Origin: an uncultured bacterium
GTDB taxonomy: Bacteria; Cyanobacteriota; Vampirovibrionia; Gastranaerophilales; JAILCC01
Length of the DNA: 64,000 nt
Direction: 5' to 3'
Assembly (NCBI GenBank): GCA_949283935.1
Contig: CASDUJ010000009.1
Location: 1 to 64,000 of the forward strand
Shown here: positions 8,404 to 17,182 of the stretch, piece by piece
Layout of the letters: the number at the start of each line of letters is the position of its first letter
How positions within the stretch are numbered: position 1 is the stretch's first letter
Notes under the pieces: model-generated
Database searches by the model: none
Told to the model about the DNA's origin: nothing
Seen by the model: the letters and a program-made list of their open reading frames with translations, nothing else
Program-made: the position numbers and the translations under genes

Positions 8404-10293
8404 TTAATCTATAATTTTTCCAGAAAATATTTCTATTATTTGTTTTGTTTCATCTGGTAAATCATATATTGATTCATTTTCTGATTTGAATTTTTTTGAT
8501 TCTTTCTGAATTTCTTTGTAATCTTCAATCACGGAATTATTATTTTGAAATTCTGTCGAAGAACTTTTTGTGATGTTTTTTTCTTCAGAATTGTTGCTCA
8601 AATTAGATTTGGTTAAATTTTTTGTTTCAGTTAAAATTCCTGATTCCTGCGTTGATTTTTTTTTAAAATCATCGTCCGAAATTTTTCGGAAAATCATTTT
8701 GGGAATTTGTCCGCATAATTTTTTGGAAATAGTTTCAAGTAATGTTTGTTTTTGTTTAATTTTTTCTATAAAAATTTCATTTCTAAAAGCTAGTTCTATT
8801 AATTCAGATGTGGTTGTTATTGGTTTTGCGTGAGTTTTTACTAGTGCGTATATTGCAGGATTAGTCTGTAGTTCGCCCAAAAAAGTTTCCCAATTTAAAT
8901 TAATTGCTTTAATTGATTTTTTTTCGGGTTTGTTTTCGTCTAAGTCTTTTTCTTTTTTAAATGAAATCTTAGTTGTTTCTTCAGGTTCAAGTTTATATCT
9001 GTCTGCTTTTTCTGCATTATTGTCTTTTGCTTTTTCTTCCTTTGGTGTTCTTTTTTCTTCTGTTGCTTCGTTCACCGTCTTAGTATTTTGATAAAATGTT
9101 TGTGAAATTGGTCTTTCCATATTTTGGTTTAATTGATTTTCTATGTTTTCTATTCTTTCCAAAATAGCTTTCTGAGCAAGAATATTTTCCCTTGAAGCAG
9201 CATCTATAATTGCTACATCAAGCCATAAATATGGATTCGATGAGTTTCTTATGTTTTTTTCTTGAATAGAAAGTTCTTGTAAAATTTGAACTAGTTCCTG
9301 AGGAGAAAAATTCTTTGATTGGTGCAAAATTTTTTCGCAATTTTCACTTGATATGTCTAAAAGTTCTGATACTTCCTCCTTTGTTTGACAAACAGAAGCT
9401 AACATAAGATTTCTAAAATATCCTATTAGTTCTTTTATTATTTGGTTTGGATCATTCCCTTTTTCTACAATAATTTTTGTCCTGTTTATTACTTTTGTTA
9501 AATTCTTTTTGGCTATTAAATCAGTAAGTTCGTATAAATCTTCATCGTCTATGCTTCCTAAAAGAGTAACTATATCCTTTTTGCTAATAATTTTGTTACC
9601 AAACGCTAAAACCGTACTTTGATCCAAAAGTGCAAGTGCATCTCGTAATCCTCCGGCTGAACGTCGGGCAATAAATTCAAGGGCTTCATTTTCAATTTTT
9701 ATATTCTCTTTTTCGGAAATTTCCTTCAAACGGTTTGTAATATCTTTTACACTTATTCTCTTGAAATCAAATTTTTGACAACGACTTACGATGGTTTCCA
9801 TTACTTTATGAGATTCAGTTGTGGCGAGAATAAATACCAAATTTTCCGGAGGTTCTTCTAAAGTTTTTAGCAAAGTATTAAATGCCTCTGTCGTTAGCAT
9901 GTGAACTTCATCTATTATGTATATTTTGTTTTTTCCTAAAATTGGGGTGAATTGTACTTTTTCCAAAAGATTTCGGGCGTCTTCTACTTTGCGGTTACTT
10001 GCTGCGTCAATTTCAATTACATCCATAGAAATGGTATTGTTCATATCAATACAATGTGCACATTTGTCGCAAGGAATACCATTTTGAGGATTTAAACAAT
10101 TTAAAGTTTTGGCAAAAATTCTTGCAATGGAAGTTTTGCCGGTTCCTCTTGGCCCACAAAATAAGTATGCGTGAGCTACTCGGTTGTATTCAATTGCATT
10201 CAAAAGTGTTTTAACAATCACTTCTTGTCCTACAACTTCATTAAAATTTTTGGGTCTATATTTTCTGTATAAAGGAAGATATTTTTCTGCCAA
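8404..10293 (-). CDS. dnaX: DNA polymerase III subunit gamma/tau
   Basis: AAA+ clamp-loader ATPase that loads the beta clamp and ties the replicase together. It has 629 residues. Visible are LYRKYRPKNFNEVVGQ, Walker A GPRGTGKTS, the zinc module CLNPQNGIPCDKCAHC, Walker B IYIIDEVHML, the arginine-finger/sensor region ATTESHKVMETIVSRCQKF, and a lysine/glutamate-rich linker (about 400-470) before a divergent tau C-terminal part. The start chosen is TTG at 10291-10293 with GGAG 8 bases upstream, giving (M)AEKYLPLYRKYRP; an ATG 14 codons upstream has no ribosome-binding site. No recR or ybaB follows. Confidence 0.93.
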   Translation of the reverse strand: MAEKYLPLYRKYRPKNFNEVVGQEVIVKTLLNAIEYNRVAHAYLFCGPRGTGKTSIARIFAKTLNCLNPQNGIPCDKCAHCIDMNNTISMDVIEIDAASNRKVEDARNLLEKVQFTPILGKNKIYIIDEVHMLTTEAFNTLLKTLEEPPENLVFILATTESHKVMETIVSRCQKFDFKRISVKDITNRLKEISEKENIKIENEALEFIARRSAGGLRDALALLDQSTVLAFGNKIISKKDIVTLLGSIDDEDLYELTDLIAKKNLTKVINRTKIIVEKGNDPNQIIKELIGYFRNLMLASVCQTKEEVSELLDISSENCEKILHQSKNFSPQELVQILQELSIQEKNIRNSSNPYLWLDVAIIDAASRENILAQKAILERIENIENQLNQNMERPISQTFYQNTKTVNEATEEKRTPKEEKAKDNNAEKADRYKLEPEETTKISFKKEKDLDENKPEKKSIKAINLNWETFLGELQTNPAIYALVKTHAKPITTTSELIELAFRNEIFIEKIKQKQTLLETISKKLCGQIPKMIFRKISDDDFKKKSTQESGILTETKNLTKSNLSNNSEEKNITKSSSTEFQNNNSVIEDYKEIQKESKKFKSENESIYDLPDETKQIIEIFSGKIID

Positions 10294-10371
10294 AATTTTT
10301 GCTCCATAAATTTTGTGGTATAAATAACATAACATGGAAAAATTAATTTTGCTAAAACAAAAGGATTCTTT

Positions 10372-11289
10372 ATGACTAAAATATTCCCTAAACCTTTAAA
10401 AAAAGGTGATACCATAGCAATAATTTCTCCTTCAGGTTATGTAAGTTATCCAGAAAAATTTGATAAAGCAAAAAAATATTTCGAAAATGAAGGATATAAT
10501 GTAAAAATTTATCCCAATGCTAAAAATCAGAAAGATTATCTTGCAGGTACCGATGAAGAAAGATTAGGGGATTTAATTGAAGCTTTTGAAAATGAATCAA
10601 TTAATGCTATTTTGACCTCTAGAGGTGGTTATGGGGCTTTGAGAATTTTAGATAAAATTGATTATGAAGTAATAAAAAATAATCCTAAAATCTTCTGTGG
10701 CTACAGTGATATAACAGCTTATCACATTGCCATATACAAAAAAACTGGGTTGGTAACATTTCATGCACCTTTTGCTTTATTTGACTTTGGGGTTGATAAA
10801 ATTGATAAATATACAGAAAGAAATTTTTTTAATATTTTGGGTGAAAATGTTTTAAATCTTCCTTTAGAAAATGTATTCGAATATACTTGCATAAATTCAG
10901 GTTATGTTAAAGGTGAACTTTTAGGTGGAAATTTGTGTACTTTGGTTTCTCTTTTGGGAACTCCATTTGAACCTGATTTTCAAGATAAAATTTTATTTTT
11001 AGAAGATGTAAATGAACCTTTGTATAAAATAGATAGAATGCTTTCGCAATTAAAACTTGCTGGTGTATTTAATAAAGTAAAAGGTTTATTAGTAGGTAAG
11101 TTTTCCACTATAGAAGAAAATTTTTTTCTTAGAGCAAAAAATTTATTGAATGAATTAAAAGTTCCTTGTGGCTATGGTTTTAGTGCTTCACATGAGTTGC
11201 AAAAAATTACTTTGCCTCTAAATGTTAATTATGAAATAAATTTTGATGAAGGTGTAATTTGTATTTGTGAGGAGTATTTGCAAAAATGA
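10372..11289 (+). CDS. ldcA: LD-carboxypeptidase (S66 family, muramoyltetrapeptide carboxypeptidase)
   Basis: Removes the terminal D-Ala from murein tetrapeptides during cytosolic wall recycling. The 305 residues show the family's catalytic triad: Ser112 in GYSDITAYH, Glu211 in FLEDVNEPLYKIDR and His274 in SASHELQKITLPLN. RGGYGALRILD and GELLGGNLCTL are further family motifs. It is transcribed away from dnaX and overlaps the downstream acetyltransferase by four bases (ATGA). Fits with nagA and murQ in this window as wall-recycling functions; dapF supplies the diaminopimelate. Confidence in family is high, in exact substrate moderate. Confidence 0.9.
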   Translation: MTKIFPKPLKKGDTIAIISPSGYVSYPEKFDKAKKYFENEGYNVKIYPNAKNQKDYLAGTDEERLGDLIEAFENESINAILTSRGGYGALRILDKIDYEVIKNNPKIFCGYSDITAYHIAIYKKTGLVTFHAPFALFDFGVDKIDKYTERNFFNILGENVLNLPLENVFEYTCINSGYVKGELLGGNLCTLVSLLGTPFEPDFQDKILFLEDVNEPLYKIDRMLSQLKLAGVFNKVKGLLVGKFSTIEENFFLRAKNLLNELKVPCGYGFSASHELQKITLPLNVNYEINFDEGVICICEEYLQK

Positions 11290-12008
11290 AAAAATTTTGG
11301 AAGTTTTTTTACAAATATTTTCCAAGTAATCATTTTATAAGAACAAATTATTTTAAATCTAATGGCAATGTTTTTTATTTAATTGATGAAAATGGCAAAA
11401 AAAAATATTTCCCTAAAATAAAAGGCTTAACCGTAACTTTTGATGCAAATAATTCTATTGTAGTAATTCATTCTAATCCTTTGCCAACTTTTGTAAATTC
11501 TAAAATAATTTGTAAAGAAAACAATACTTTTGTGGAAATTCAAGGTTCTAAATCTAAAATTAATAATTTGTTGATTTTTTCTAATTCCAAGTATTCAAGA
11601 CTTTATATTGGAAAAAATTTGTATTTTGGCGGCGGTAAAATTATTTTGGGCAGAGAACCTTTTGCAGATTTAACTATTGGGAACAATTGTTTGTTTTCAA
11701 CAAACATTTATATTAGGACTTCTGATTCCCATACGGTTTATGATCTCAATACAAAAAAACCAATAAATAAGCCCAAGGATGTTGTTATAGGTAATTCTGT
11801 TTGGCTATGTTATAATACTACCATTTTGAAAGGGGTAAAGATTGCGGATGGTAGTATTGTTGCTACAGGAGCAGTTGTTTCTAAAACTTTTTCGCAAAAT
11901 AATGTTGTTTTGGCTGGTGTTCCTGCCAAAATAATAAAAGAAAATGTTGCTTGGGAAAGTATTTCTTACGATAAATATTGTGAGAAAATTGGATTAAATT
12001 TTGATTGA
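11286..12008 (+). CDS. Left-handed beta-helix acyltransferase (sugar O-acetyltransferase type)
   Basis: 240 residues. The C-terminal two thirds is a hexapeptide-repeat helix of the LacA/CatB/WbbJ type: ADLTIGNNCLFSTNIYI, SDSHTVYD (the catalytic His is usual in the DxH segment), DVVIGNSVWLCYNTTILKGV, GSIVATGAVVSK and VLAGVPAKII at the end. The first 90 residues are a beta-rich region without a family match I know. It would acetylate a sugar or amino sugar of a surface glycan, using acetyl-CoA. Start overlaps ldcA by four bases; it lies head-to-tail with convergent glycan genes, 2 bases from the GT2 stop. Confidence 0.85.
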   Translation: MKKFWKFFYKYFPSNHFIRTNYFKSNGNVFYLIDENGKKKYFPKIKGLTVTFDANNSIVVIHSNPLPTFVNSKIICKENNTFVEIQGSKSKINNLLIFSNSKYSRLYIGKNLYFGGGKIILGREPFADLTIGNNCLFSTNIYIRTSDSHTVYDLNTKKPINKPKDVVIGNSVWLCYNTTILKGVKIADGSIVATGAVVSKTFSQNNVVLAGVPAKIIKENVAWESISYDKYCEKIGLNFD

Positions 12009-12010
12009 TT

Positions 12011-13021
12011 TTATGTAAAATGCGTTTTTAGTGCACAAATTGTTTTTTTGTATTTCCTTATTAAATCAAAAGAAATATAATTACATTGCAAAACTAATTC
12101 AAAGTTATCAATGTATTCTGTTTGTATTATTTTTGTCGTGTATTTTTCTTTTATGTATTTGAATAATTTTTTCATTATCGGATAAGCAATTGTTTTTTCT
12201 TTTCTGCTCTTGATTTTTAAGTAATAATAAAAAGTTTGTCGTATTCGATAATTAATAAATGATTCCATAAATGTTGCTTCGTAACCTGCATCAATAATAA
12301 CTTTTTCGCATAATTTGAATATGTCGGCTATATTTTTAAAATGTTTACCTGCACAATTAGATGCACTGTTTTCTCTTATTCTGTAATAATATATTTTTTT
12401 GTTTAAACAACATATTTTTTTCGCACAAATAATGGCTTTTACAAAAAATAAAGAATCTTCTAAGAATCTATGATCGGAATATTTGATATCGTTTTCTATA
12501 AGAAAATCTTTTTTGTAAATTTTTAAAGGAAAAGCATTGAGTGTAAAAATTATATCTTTGGCTTGCAAAGGATTAAATGTATTTGTTTGAAACAAATTGT
12601 ATATAGGTGCAGTGTAATTGTATATTTGATATGTTTTCTGAGAGTCAAAATATTTGAAACCATCAAATATTAAAATTTCGGCTTTTTCTTTAGAAATTTT
12701 TTCATACATGGAAACAAGTGCATCTTCACTTATCCAATCGTCACTGTCTAAATAAAAAATGTAATCTCCTTTTGCAAAAGGCAATGCGTAATTTCTATCT
12801 GCTCCTTGGCTTGCATTTTCTTTGTCGATAATTTTGATTCTTGAATCAATAGTGGCATATCTTTTTAAAATTTCTAGTGAATTGTCGGTTGAAGCACTAT
12901 TAATACAAATTAATTCATATTCTGTGAATGTTTGTGATAATACAGATTCTATGGCTTTTCCTACAAAATGTGCAGTATTAAATACAGGCATAATAATAGA
13001 AATTTTAACGTTTTCACTCAT
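12011..13021 (-). CDS. Glycosyltransferase family 2
   Basis: GT-A fold enzyme that transfers a sugar from a nucleotide-sugar to a glycan acceptor. The 336 residues contain SIIMPVFNTAHFVGKAIES, ICINSASTDNSLEIL (usual DDGSTD is degraded to NSASTD), SQGADRNYALPFAKGDYIFY and the metal-binding DSDDW. Replacement of the first Asp pair by Asn-Ser is unusual. It overlaps the TagF-like gene by 8 bases on the same strand; a GGAG lies upstream of its ATG. Acceptor and donor cannot be read from sequence. Confidence 0.88.
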   Translation of the reverse strand: MSENVKISIIMPVFNTAHFVGKAIESVLSQTFTEYELICINSASTDNSLEILKRYATIDSRIKIIDKENASQGADRNYALPFAKGDYIFYLDSDDWISEDALVSMYEKISKEKAEILIFDGFKYFDSQKTYQIYNYTAPIYNLFQTNTFNPLQAKDIIFTLNAFPLKIYKKDFLIENDIKYSDHRFLEDSLFFVKAIICAKKICCLNKKIYYYRIRENSASNCAGKHFKNIADIFKLCEKVIIDAGYEATFMESFINYRIRQTFYYYLKIKSRKEKTIAYPIMKKLFKYIKEKYTTKIIQTEYIDNFELVLQCNYISFDLIRKYKKTICALKTHFT

Positions 13022-14306
13022 TGATTCTTAACTCCGATTTAATATCATTCAAAATATTTTTTGCGGCATAATTGTCTTTTAACTGTAATTCTTTTAATGC
13101 TATAATCCTTTTTTCTTCTAAATAATCTTTATTTTTAACAACAACTTCATCCAAGGTTTTTGCTAGGTCACTTTGGTTCCAAACTCTATAATATGTACTT
13201 ATGATTTTTTTTACTGATGCGTTATATTCAATTGCACGCTCGGAACAAAGATGTATTACAGGTTTGCCTGTCATAAAATATTCTGTTAAAAATGAACCGC
13301 AATCAGTAATCAAAACTTTTGATTGTATAAATAAATCTAAGTAATCTCCTGTTTCGCAAATTTGCCCGATTCCTTCCCATTCTTTAAAATATTTTTCTGC
13401 AAAATTTGTAGAATATATTCTCTTTAAATTTTCTCTGAAACATGGATGTGGCTTGAAAATCCATTTTTTTTCAGGATGTTGTTTGGCATATTCAAGTATA
13501 AATTCTCCATTCCAAGCAAACGTTCCCCATTTTAGTAAATTGTTATTATCAATTGTCCAATGTGGAGCATAAATTATATATTCTTCATTATTTTTTTCTT
13601 GAAATTTTTTTAAATAAAAATAGTCAAGTTGCGGATGTCCTACAGCTTTTAAATTTTTACCCTTATTGGGCATTTTTTGTGAAAAGGTTTTTTTTATAAA
13701 ATCATTTAACACATAATGAGTTTCAATATATTGATGAAAACGTAAATAATATTCATTTTCTCCTTCGGATGTTGCTATAAAATAAGGCACATAATATGTT
13801 AGGGCAAATTCGGAGCAAACTACAGGCCCTTGAGAAGTTTCAACATAAAAAGGATGCTGATAAAAAATAATATCAGGATTAAATTCTTTTAGAGGAATGA
13901 ATTTATCATTTTTTATATCATATGCTAGTTCAACATTCATTTTTTTGTTTTTGAAAAAATTATATGTTTTGTTTATTTCAAATAAATTTTGATAATTAAA
14001 ATTGGATTGTGGTGCGCAGTTTTTGGTTACAACAATCAAAGGATTAAAATGTTTATCTTGTTCCATTAATTCATAAAGACTTTGGCATTTCCATTTTGTA
14101 TTATCATATATGTAAAAAATTACTTTTAAAGGACGCGAATTTACAATTTTTTTTACTCTTTGCAAAACTTTTTTTCTGTTCTGTTTTATATAATTACAAT
14201 TATGTTTTATTCTTAATTTTTCAAAAAAATTTCTAATAAATTTTTTCATTTGGTATGGTAAAAAAAGAACAATGGTATCTCCCATTTTTTTGTATGGAAT
14301 ATTCAT
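13014..14306 (-). CDS. CDP-glycerol glycerophosphotransferase-like (TagB/TagF family) protein
   Basis: 430 residues with the C-terminal domain of the TagB/TagF family: GHPQLDYF, IIYAPHWTIDNNN, KKWIFKPHPCFREN, and the DCGSFLTEYFMTGKPVIHL donor-binding segment near 340-360. Members transfer glycerol-phosphate or ribitol-phosphate from CDP-alditols, or act as related glycosyltransferases in capsule and teichoic-acid-like polymers. The N-terminal 110 residues are basic and may bind the membrane face. It starts directly after the 14307-14708 stop (TAA then ATG) and overlaps the GT2, so the three genes form one unit. Substrate is inferred from family only. Confidence 0.75.
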   Translation of the reverse strand: MNIPYKKMGDTIVLFLPYQMKKFIRNFFEKLRIKHNCNYIKQNRKKVLQRVKKIVNSRPLKVIFYIYDNTKWKCQSLYELMEQDKHFNPLIVVTKNCAPQSNFNYQNLFEINKTYNFFKNKKMNVELAYDIKNDKFIPLKEFNPDIIFYQHPFYVETSQGPVVCSEFALTYYVPYFIATSEGENEYYLRFHQYIETHYVLNDFIKKTFSQKMPNKGKNLKAVGHPQLDYFYLKKFQEKNNEEYIIYAPHWTIDNNNLLKWGTFAWNGEFILEYAKQHPEKKWIFKPHPCFRENLKRIYSTNFAEKYFKEWEGIGQICETGDYLDLFIQSKVLITDCGSFLTEYFMTGKPVIHLCSERAIEYNASVKKIISTYYRVWNQSDLAKTLDEVVVKNKDYLEEKRIIALKELQLKDNYAAKNILNDIKSELRINE

Positions 14307-14708
14307 TTAATTACACCATATTTCTTTTAACAATTTAAAAATAGGAGCTTTAACTAAAGGAATTATTTTTATTTTTTCATTTTTGAAATCATTACAAATA
14401 AAATTCTCTATAATATTCATATACTTCAAAGTAGCTATTAATAAATAATCAGGTTTATATGAAATAATTTTATTTTTGGGAATAATTTTATATCCGGAAT
14501 AAATTTGTCCTTCTTGTTCTATGGTGTATTTAATATCAGAAATACCAGTAATGTTTAATGAATGTAAATCATAATGCTTGTTTATAAAATCAAAAAGGGA
14601 GCCTGTTCCATATATTATAATTTTTTTATCTTTTAATTTGTTTTTTAATTTAGTAAAATATTTTTCAAAATGAATTTCTTCTAAATATCTCTCTATCGAA
14701 TTATCCAT
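14307..14708 (-). CDS. Small Rossmann-like protein, paralogous to the LicD N-terminal domain
   Basis: 133 residues. A nucleotide-binding beta-alpha-beta start (KKIIIYGTGSLFDFI) is followed by ITGISDIKY, GYKIIPKNKI and KPDYLLIATLK, the layout of the N-terminal domains of PglD-like and sugar-nucleotide enzymes. The same pattern ([32 protein letters not shown], then a hydrophobic xPxxxxIKxL tail) occupies the first 130 residues of the divergent licD gene next door. The protein may be a free-standing helper or a split-off domain. A TAGGAGAC site precedes the ATG. No catalytic function can be assigned. Confidence 0.75.
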   Translation of the reverse strand: MDNSIERYLEEIHFEKYFTKLKNKLKDKKIIIYGTGSLFDFINKHYDLHSLNITGISDIKYTIEQEGQIYSGYKIIPKNKIISYKPDYLLIATLKYMNIIENFICNDFKNEKIKIIPLVKAPIFKLLKEIWCN

Positions 14709-14764
14709 AACTGTCTCCTAATATCCCAATAATAGCAAAACTACTAACTTTTAACAAGTTTATG

Positions 14765-14793
14765 TTGTATTTAAAATTGCTATGTCTTATAAT
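14765..14793 (+). promoter_or_regulatory. Promoter of the licD gene
   Basis: TTGTAT (14765-14770), 17 bases, then a consensus TATAAT (14788-14793). The ATG of licD follows at 14824, so the leader would be about 23 bases. Confidence 0.7.
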
Positions 14794-14823
14794 CTAAGCA
14801 TCTTTTAGTAAAGAGAAAAAATA

Positions 14824-16128
14824 ATGGATTTTAAAAAATATTTCAAAAAAATTAATGCGCAAAAACAAATTGATACTTTAGCTAAAAAATTTGCAAATAA
14901 ACGAATTATAATTTACGGTGCCGGTTTATATACACAAGAATTATTTAAAATTTGTAATTTGACAAAATTAAATATTATTGCAGTTTGTGACAAAAAATTT
15001 AATGACAATAAAGAAGAGAAATTTTTTATACACAGAACAATATCTCCTAAAATGCTGGAAATAGAAAAATTTGATATATTGCTAATTTCACTTTTTGAAT
15101 CCGGTAATCTCATTTATGATTTGAAATATAAGAAATTAATTGGAACATATAATGAAGATGTTTTGGTGCAAAATATACTCCATGAACCCGTTTGGTATGT
15201 AATAAAAGTTTTGTTTCAGCAACCTAATTTTAAAAAGATAAGAAAATTTTTGAAAAATAAATTTCAGAATAAATCCTCATTATATTTGAAATTGTACAAA
15301 GAAGCTGCTAAAGAACTAAAATTTCTAAAATCAGTGATAAATCCTCAATATTTAAAACCTGCTACAGGAGAGATTAGAAATTTTCAAATTAAGACTTTCA
15401 AATTTTGTTATGCTATTATTGAACAACTCGAAAAAGCTAATATAAACTATTTTCTTACCTGTGGTTCACTTTTGGGAGCTATTAGGCATAAAGGTTTTAT
15501 TCCTTGGGATGATGATTTTGATATAGGGATGATGAGAGAAGATTATGAGAAAACTATAAAATTTTGCAGACAAAATTTTGTGGAACTTAATGTTGCTGAA
15601 GTTTCTGGATCTGTACAAAATCTTTATGAAATTTGGCAAGAATATTTTATTAAATATCCAAATCAAATTCTTTTTACTATTTCGCATTCTCATATCCAAA
15701 TTTTTAGAGGAACAAGTCTTGATGATTATGAAAGTCTAGATATTTTTTCCCATGACTTTTATGCAGAAAATTATGATTGTCAAACACATAAAAAATATTT
15801 GCTGCAAATCAATTTAGCTAAAAATAAAATAAATAATTGGCAGAAAAAATATGAATTTTTGAAAATAGAAAGGGCAAAAAATTCTAATATAGTAGAAAAA
15901 AGTAATAAAATATATTATGGAATAGATAGTTGGCTTTCTTATTTTTTTAATATGCGCAACTTTTTTACATACGATATGATTTTTCCTCTTAACAAACTTG
16001 AATTTGAAGGAAAAATATTAAATGTTCCTAATGATTTTGTTTCTTATATGAATTTACAATATGAAAATTTTATGGAAATGCCAGAGGATATAAGATTTTT
16101 GCACCATAGGAATGTAAGAAAACAATAG
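14824..16128 (+). CDS. LicD-family phosphotransferase with N-terminal Rossmann-like domain
   Basis: 434 residues. Residues 1-130 are Rossmann-like (RIIIYGAG at 27-34). The LicD domain starts near 185 with the nucleotidyltransferase-fold signature [14 protein letters not shown] at 211-224 and [12 protein letters not shown] at 226-237, whose Asp residues bind metal. LicD proteins attach phosphocholine or related phospho-alditols to surface glycans, using CDP-activated donors. The gene has a good promoter and is divergent from the TagF-like operon. No choline kinase or CTP:phosphocholine cytidylyltransferase lies nearby, so the donor is unknown. Confidence 0.85.
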   Translation: MDFKKYFKKINAQKQIDTLAKKFANKRIIIYGAGLYTQELFKICNLTKLNIIAVCDKKFNDNKEEKFFIHRTISPKMLEIEKFDILLISLFESGNLIYDLKYKKLIGTYNEDVLVQNILHEPVWYVIKVLFQQPNFKKIRKFLKNKFQNKSSLYLKLYKEAAKELKFLKSVINPQYLKPATGEIRNFQIKTFKFCYAIIEQLEKANINYFLTCGSLLGAIRHKGFIPWDDDFDIGMMREDYEKTIKFCRQNFVELNVAEVSGSVQNLYEIWQEYFIKYPNQILFTISHSHIQIFRGTSLDDYESLDIFSHDFYAENYDCQTHKKYLLQINLAKNKINNWQKKYEFLKIERAKNSNIVEKSNKIYYGIDSWLSYFFNMRNFFTYDMIFPLNKLEFEGKILNVPNDFVSYMNLQYENFMEMPEDIRFLHHRNVRKQ

Positions 16129-16204
16129 TATTCTATTAAGTTTTGTAAATTTTTTTTAAAAGAATGCACTCCCGGCTTAATAATTGTTTTTATTAATATA
16201 TAAA

Positions 16205-16307
16205 ACAAAGAGAAAACGAAATAAATTGAGATATACTACCTACCTTACCTTACCCTTAAACTTTGAGAGTTTACTCAAAGATTGCCCCTGAAAAGGGGAT
16301 TTTTTTT
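16205..16307 (+). ncRNA. Candidate small RNA with C-rich repeat segment and GAAA-loop terminator
   Basis: No gene occupies 16129-16362. The region holds an open, pyrimidine-rich segment of four CCs in TACC/TTACC repeats (16236-16255), a perfect 7-bp hairpin (CTTTGAG/CTCAAAG, 16261-16280) and a terminator with a GAAA tetraloop. A weak upstream promoter (TTAATA at 16177, TATAAA at 16199) or a TATACT at 16232 could start it. The C-rich part is complementary to Shine-Dalgarno-like AAGG sequences. It could also be just the licD 3' untranslated region. I do not recognise a known family. Confidence 0.4.
16285..16307 (+). terminator. Intrinsic terminator downstream of licD / candidate small RNA
   Basis: CCCCT, loop GAAA, AGGGG (16285-16298) followed by A and eight Ts (16300-16307). 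Short but G+C-strong stem with a stable GNRA loop. Confidence 0.75.
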
Positions 16308-16311
16308 GTTT

Positions 16312-16344
16312 AAAAAGGCAAAAGAGAAATTCTTTTGCCTTTTT
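16312..16344 (-). terminator. Terminator of the rubrerythrin gene
   Basis: Perfect 14-bp inverted repeat AAAAAGGCAAAAGA / TCTTTTGCCTTTTT with a five-base loop, flanked by A and T runs so that it works in both directions. It lies 18 bases after the rubrerythrin stop. Confidence 0.85.
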
Positions 16345-16362
16345 ATTTTGTTTCAATTCAAA

Positions 16363-16902
16363 TTAATTAAAGTAACGTTTTAATAATCCATCAAAACCTG
16401 AACCATGTCTAGCTTCATCTTTTGCCATTTCATGTACTGTGTCATGGATAGCATCATAGCCAAGCTCTTTTGCGCGTTTTGCTATTGCTAATTTTCCTTC
16501 ACATGCGCCATGTTCAGCATCAGCTCTTAGTTCTAAATTTTTCTTAGTTGAATTAGTTACTACTTCTCCTAATAATTCGGCAAATTTAGCTGCATGTTCC
16601 GCTTCTTCAAATGCATATCTTTTATATGCTTCGGCAATTTCAGGATATCCTTCTCTTTCGGCTACTCTTGACATAGCCAAATACATACCTACTTCACAAC
16701 ATTCTCCATTAAAATGTGCCCTTAAACCTTCCATAATTTCTTTATCTTCTACAATGCCATCTCCTACATTGTGTTGGCAGGCATAAACTTTAGCCCCTTC
16801 TTTTACTATTGTAAAAGCCGTTGCTCCACACAAAGGACATTTCTCAGGTTGTGTATCTGTTTCTATAGACCAGCCACAAGCTTTGCATACATATTTTGTC
16901 AT
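16363..16902 (-). CDS. rbr: Reverse rubrerythrin (N-terminal rubredoxin, C-terminal diiron domain)
   Basis: Peroxide-reducing, oxygen-stress protein of anaerobes. The 179 residues carry the rubredoxin-type iron site first (C6-x2-C9 and C22-x2-C25), then a ferritin-like four-helix diiron domain with E-x2-H pairs ([40 protein letters not shown]). This order is the reverse of classical rubrerythrin and matches the clostridial reverse form that works with NAD(P)H:rubredoxin oxidoreductases. It is monocistronic, with AGAGGTG before the ATG and its own terminator. Confidence 0.93.
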   Translation of the reverse strand: MTKYVCKACGWSIETDTQPEKCPLCGATAFTIVKEGAKVYACQHNVGDGIVEDKEIMEGLRAHFNGECCEVGMYLAMSRVAEREGYPEIAEAYKRYAFEEAEHAAKFAELLGEVVTNSTKKNLELRADAEHGACEGKLAIAKRAKELGYDAIHDTVHEMAKDEARHGSGFDGLLKRYFN

Positions 16903-17076
16903 CTTACACCTCTTTCTTATTGTTTCTTAACCTCTTATTAAGAATAATTCCTATTTACTATTTTCCATATATATATTTTTTTGTCAAGAAAATTTTACGA
17001 ACAAATTAATTTTATTCCTAATGATTATATTTTAAATATTTACTTTTTGTGTTAATATATCTTTGATTGAAAAATC

Positions 17077-17167
17077 GGAAGATCGATGCGGCAAAAGCCG
17101 GTGAACCATGTCAGGACGGGAACGTAGCAGCATTAAGCCTTAAACTTTTGGGTGTGTCGGTCTTTCT
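17077..17167 (+). ncRNA. ffs: Signal recognition particle RNA, small bacterial type
   Basis: The domain IV core tcaggacgggaacgtagcag (17111-17130) has the GGAA tetraloop, closing helix and the asymmetric AGCA internal loop that Ffh binds. The ends pair over 11 bp: AAGATCGATGC (17079-17089) with the GTGTGTCGGTCTT segment near 17153-17164, with G-U pairs. A T-rich run follows. About 90 nt, no Alu domain, so the 4.5S class. It lies 16 bases upstream of the thioesterase gene. Confidence 0.92.
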
Positions 17168-17182
17168 TTTTAGGAGAGGTTT

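Noticed and set aside
16205-16307. Yfr1-type cyanobacterial small RNA
   Set aside because: It lacks the ACUCCUCACAC core and the two-stem architecture around it; so only a new candidate, not Yfr1.
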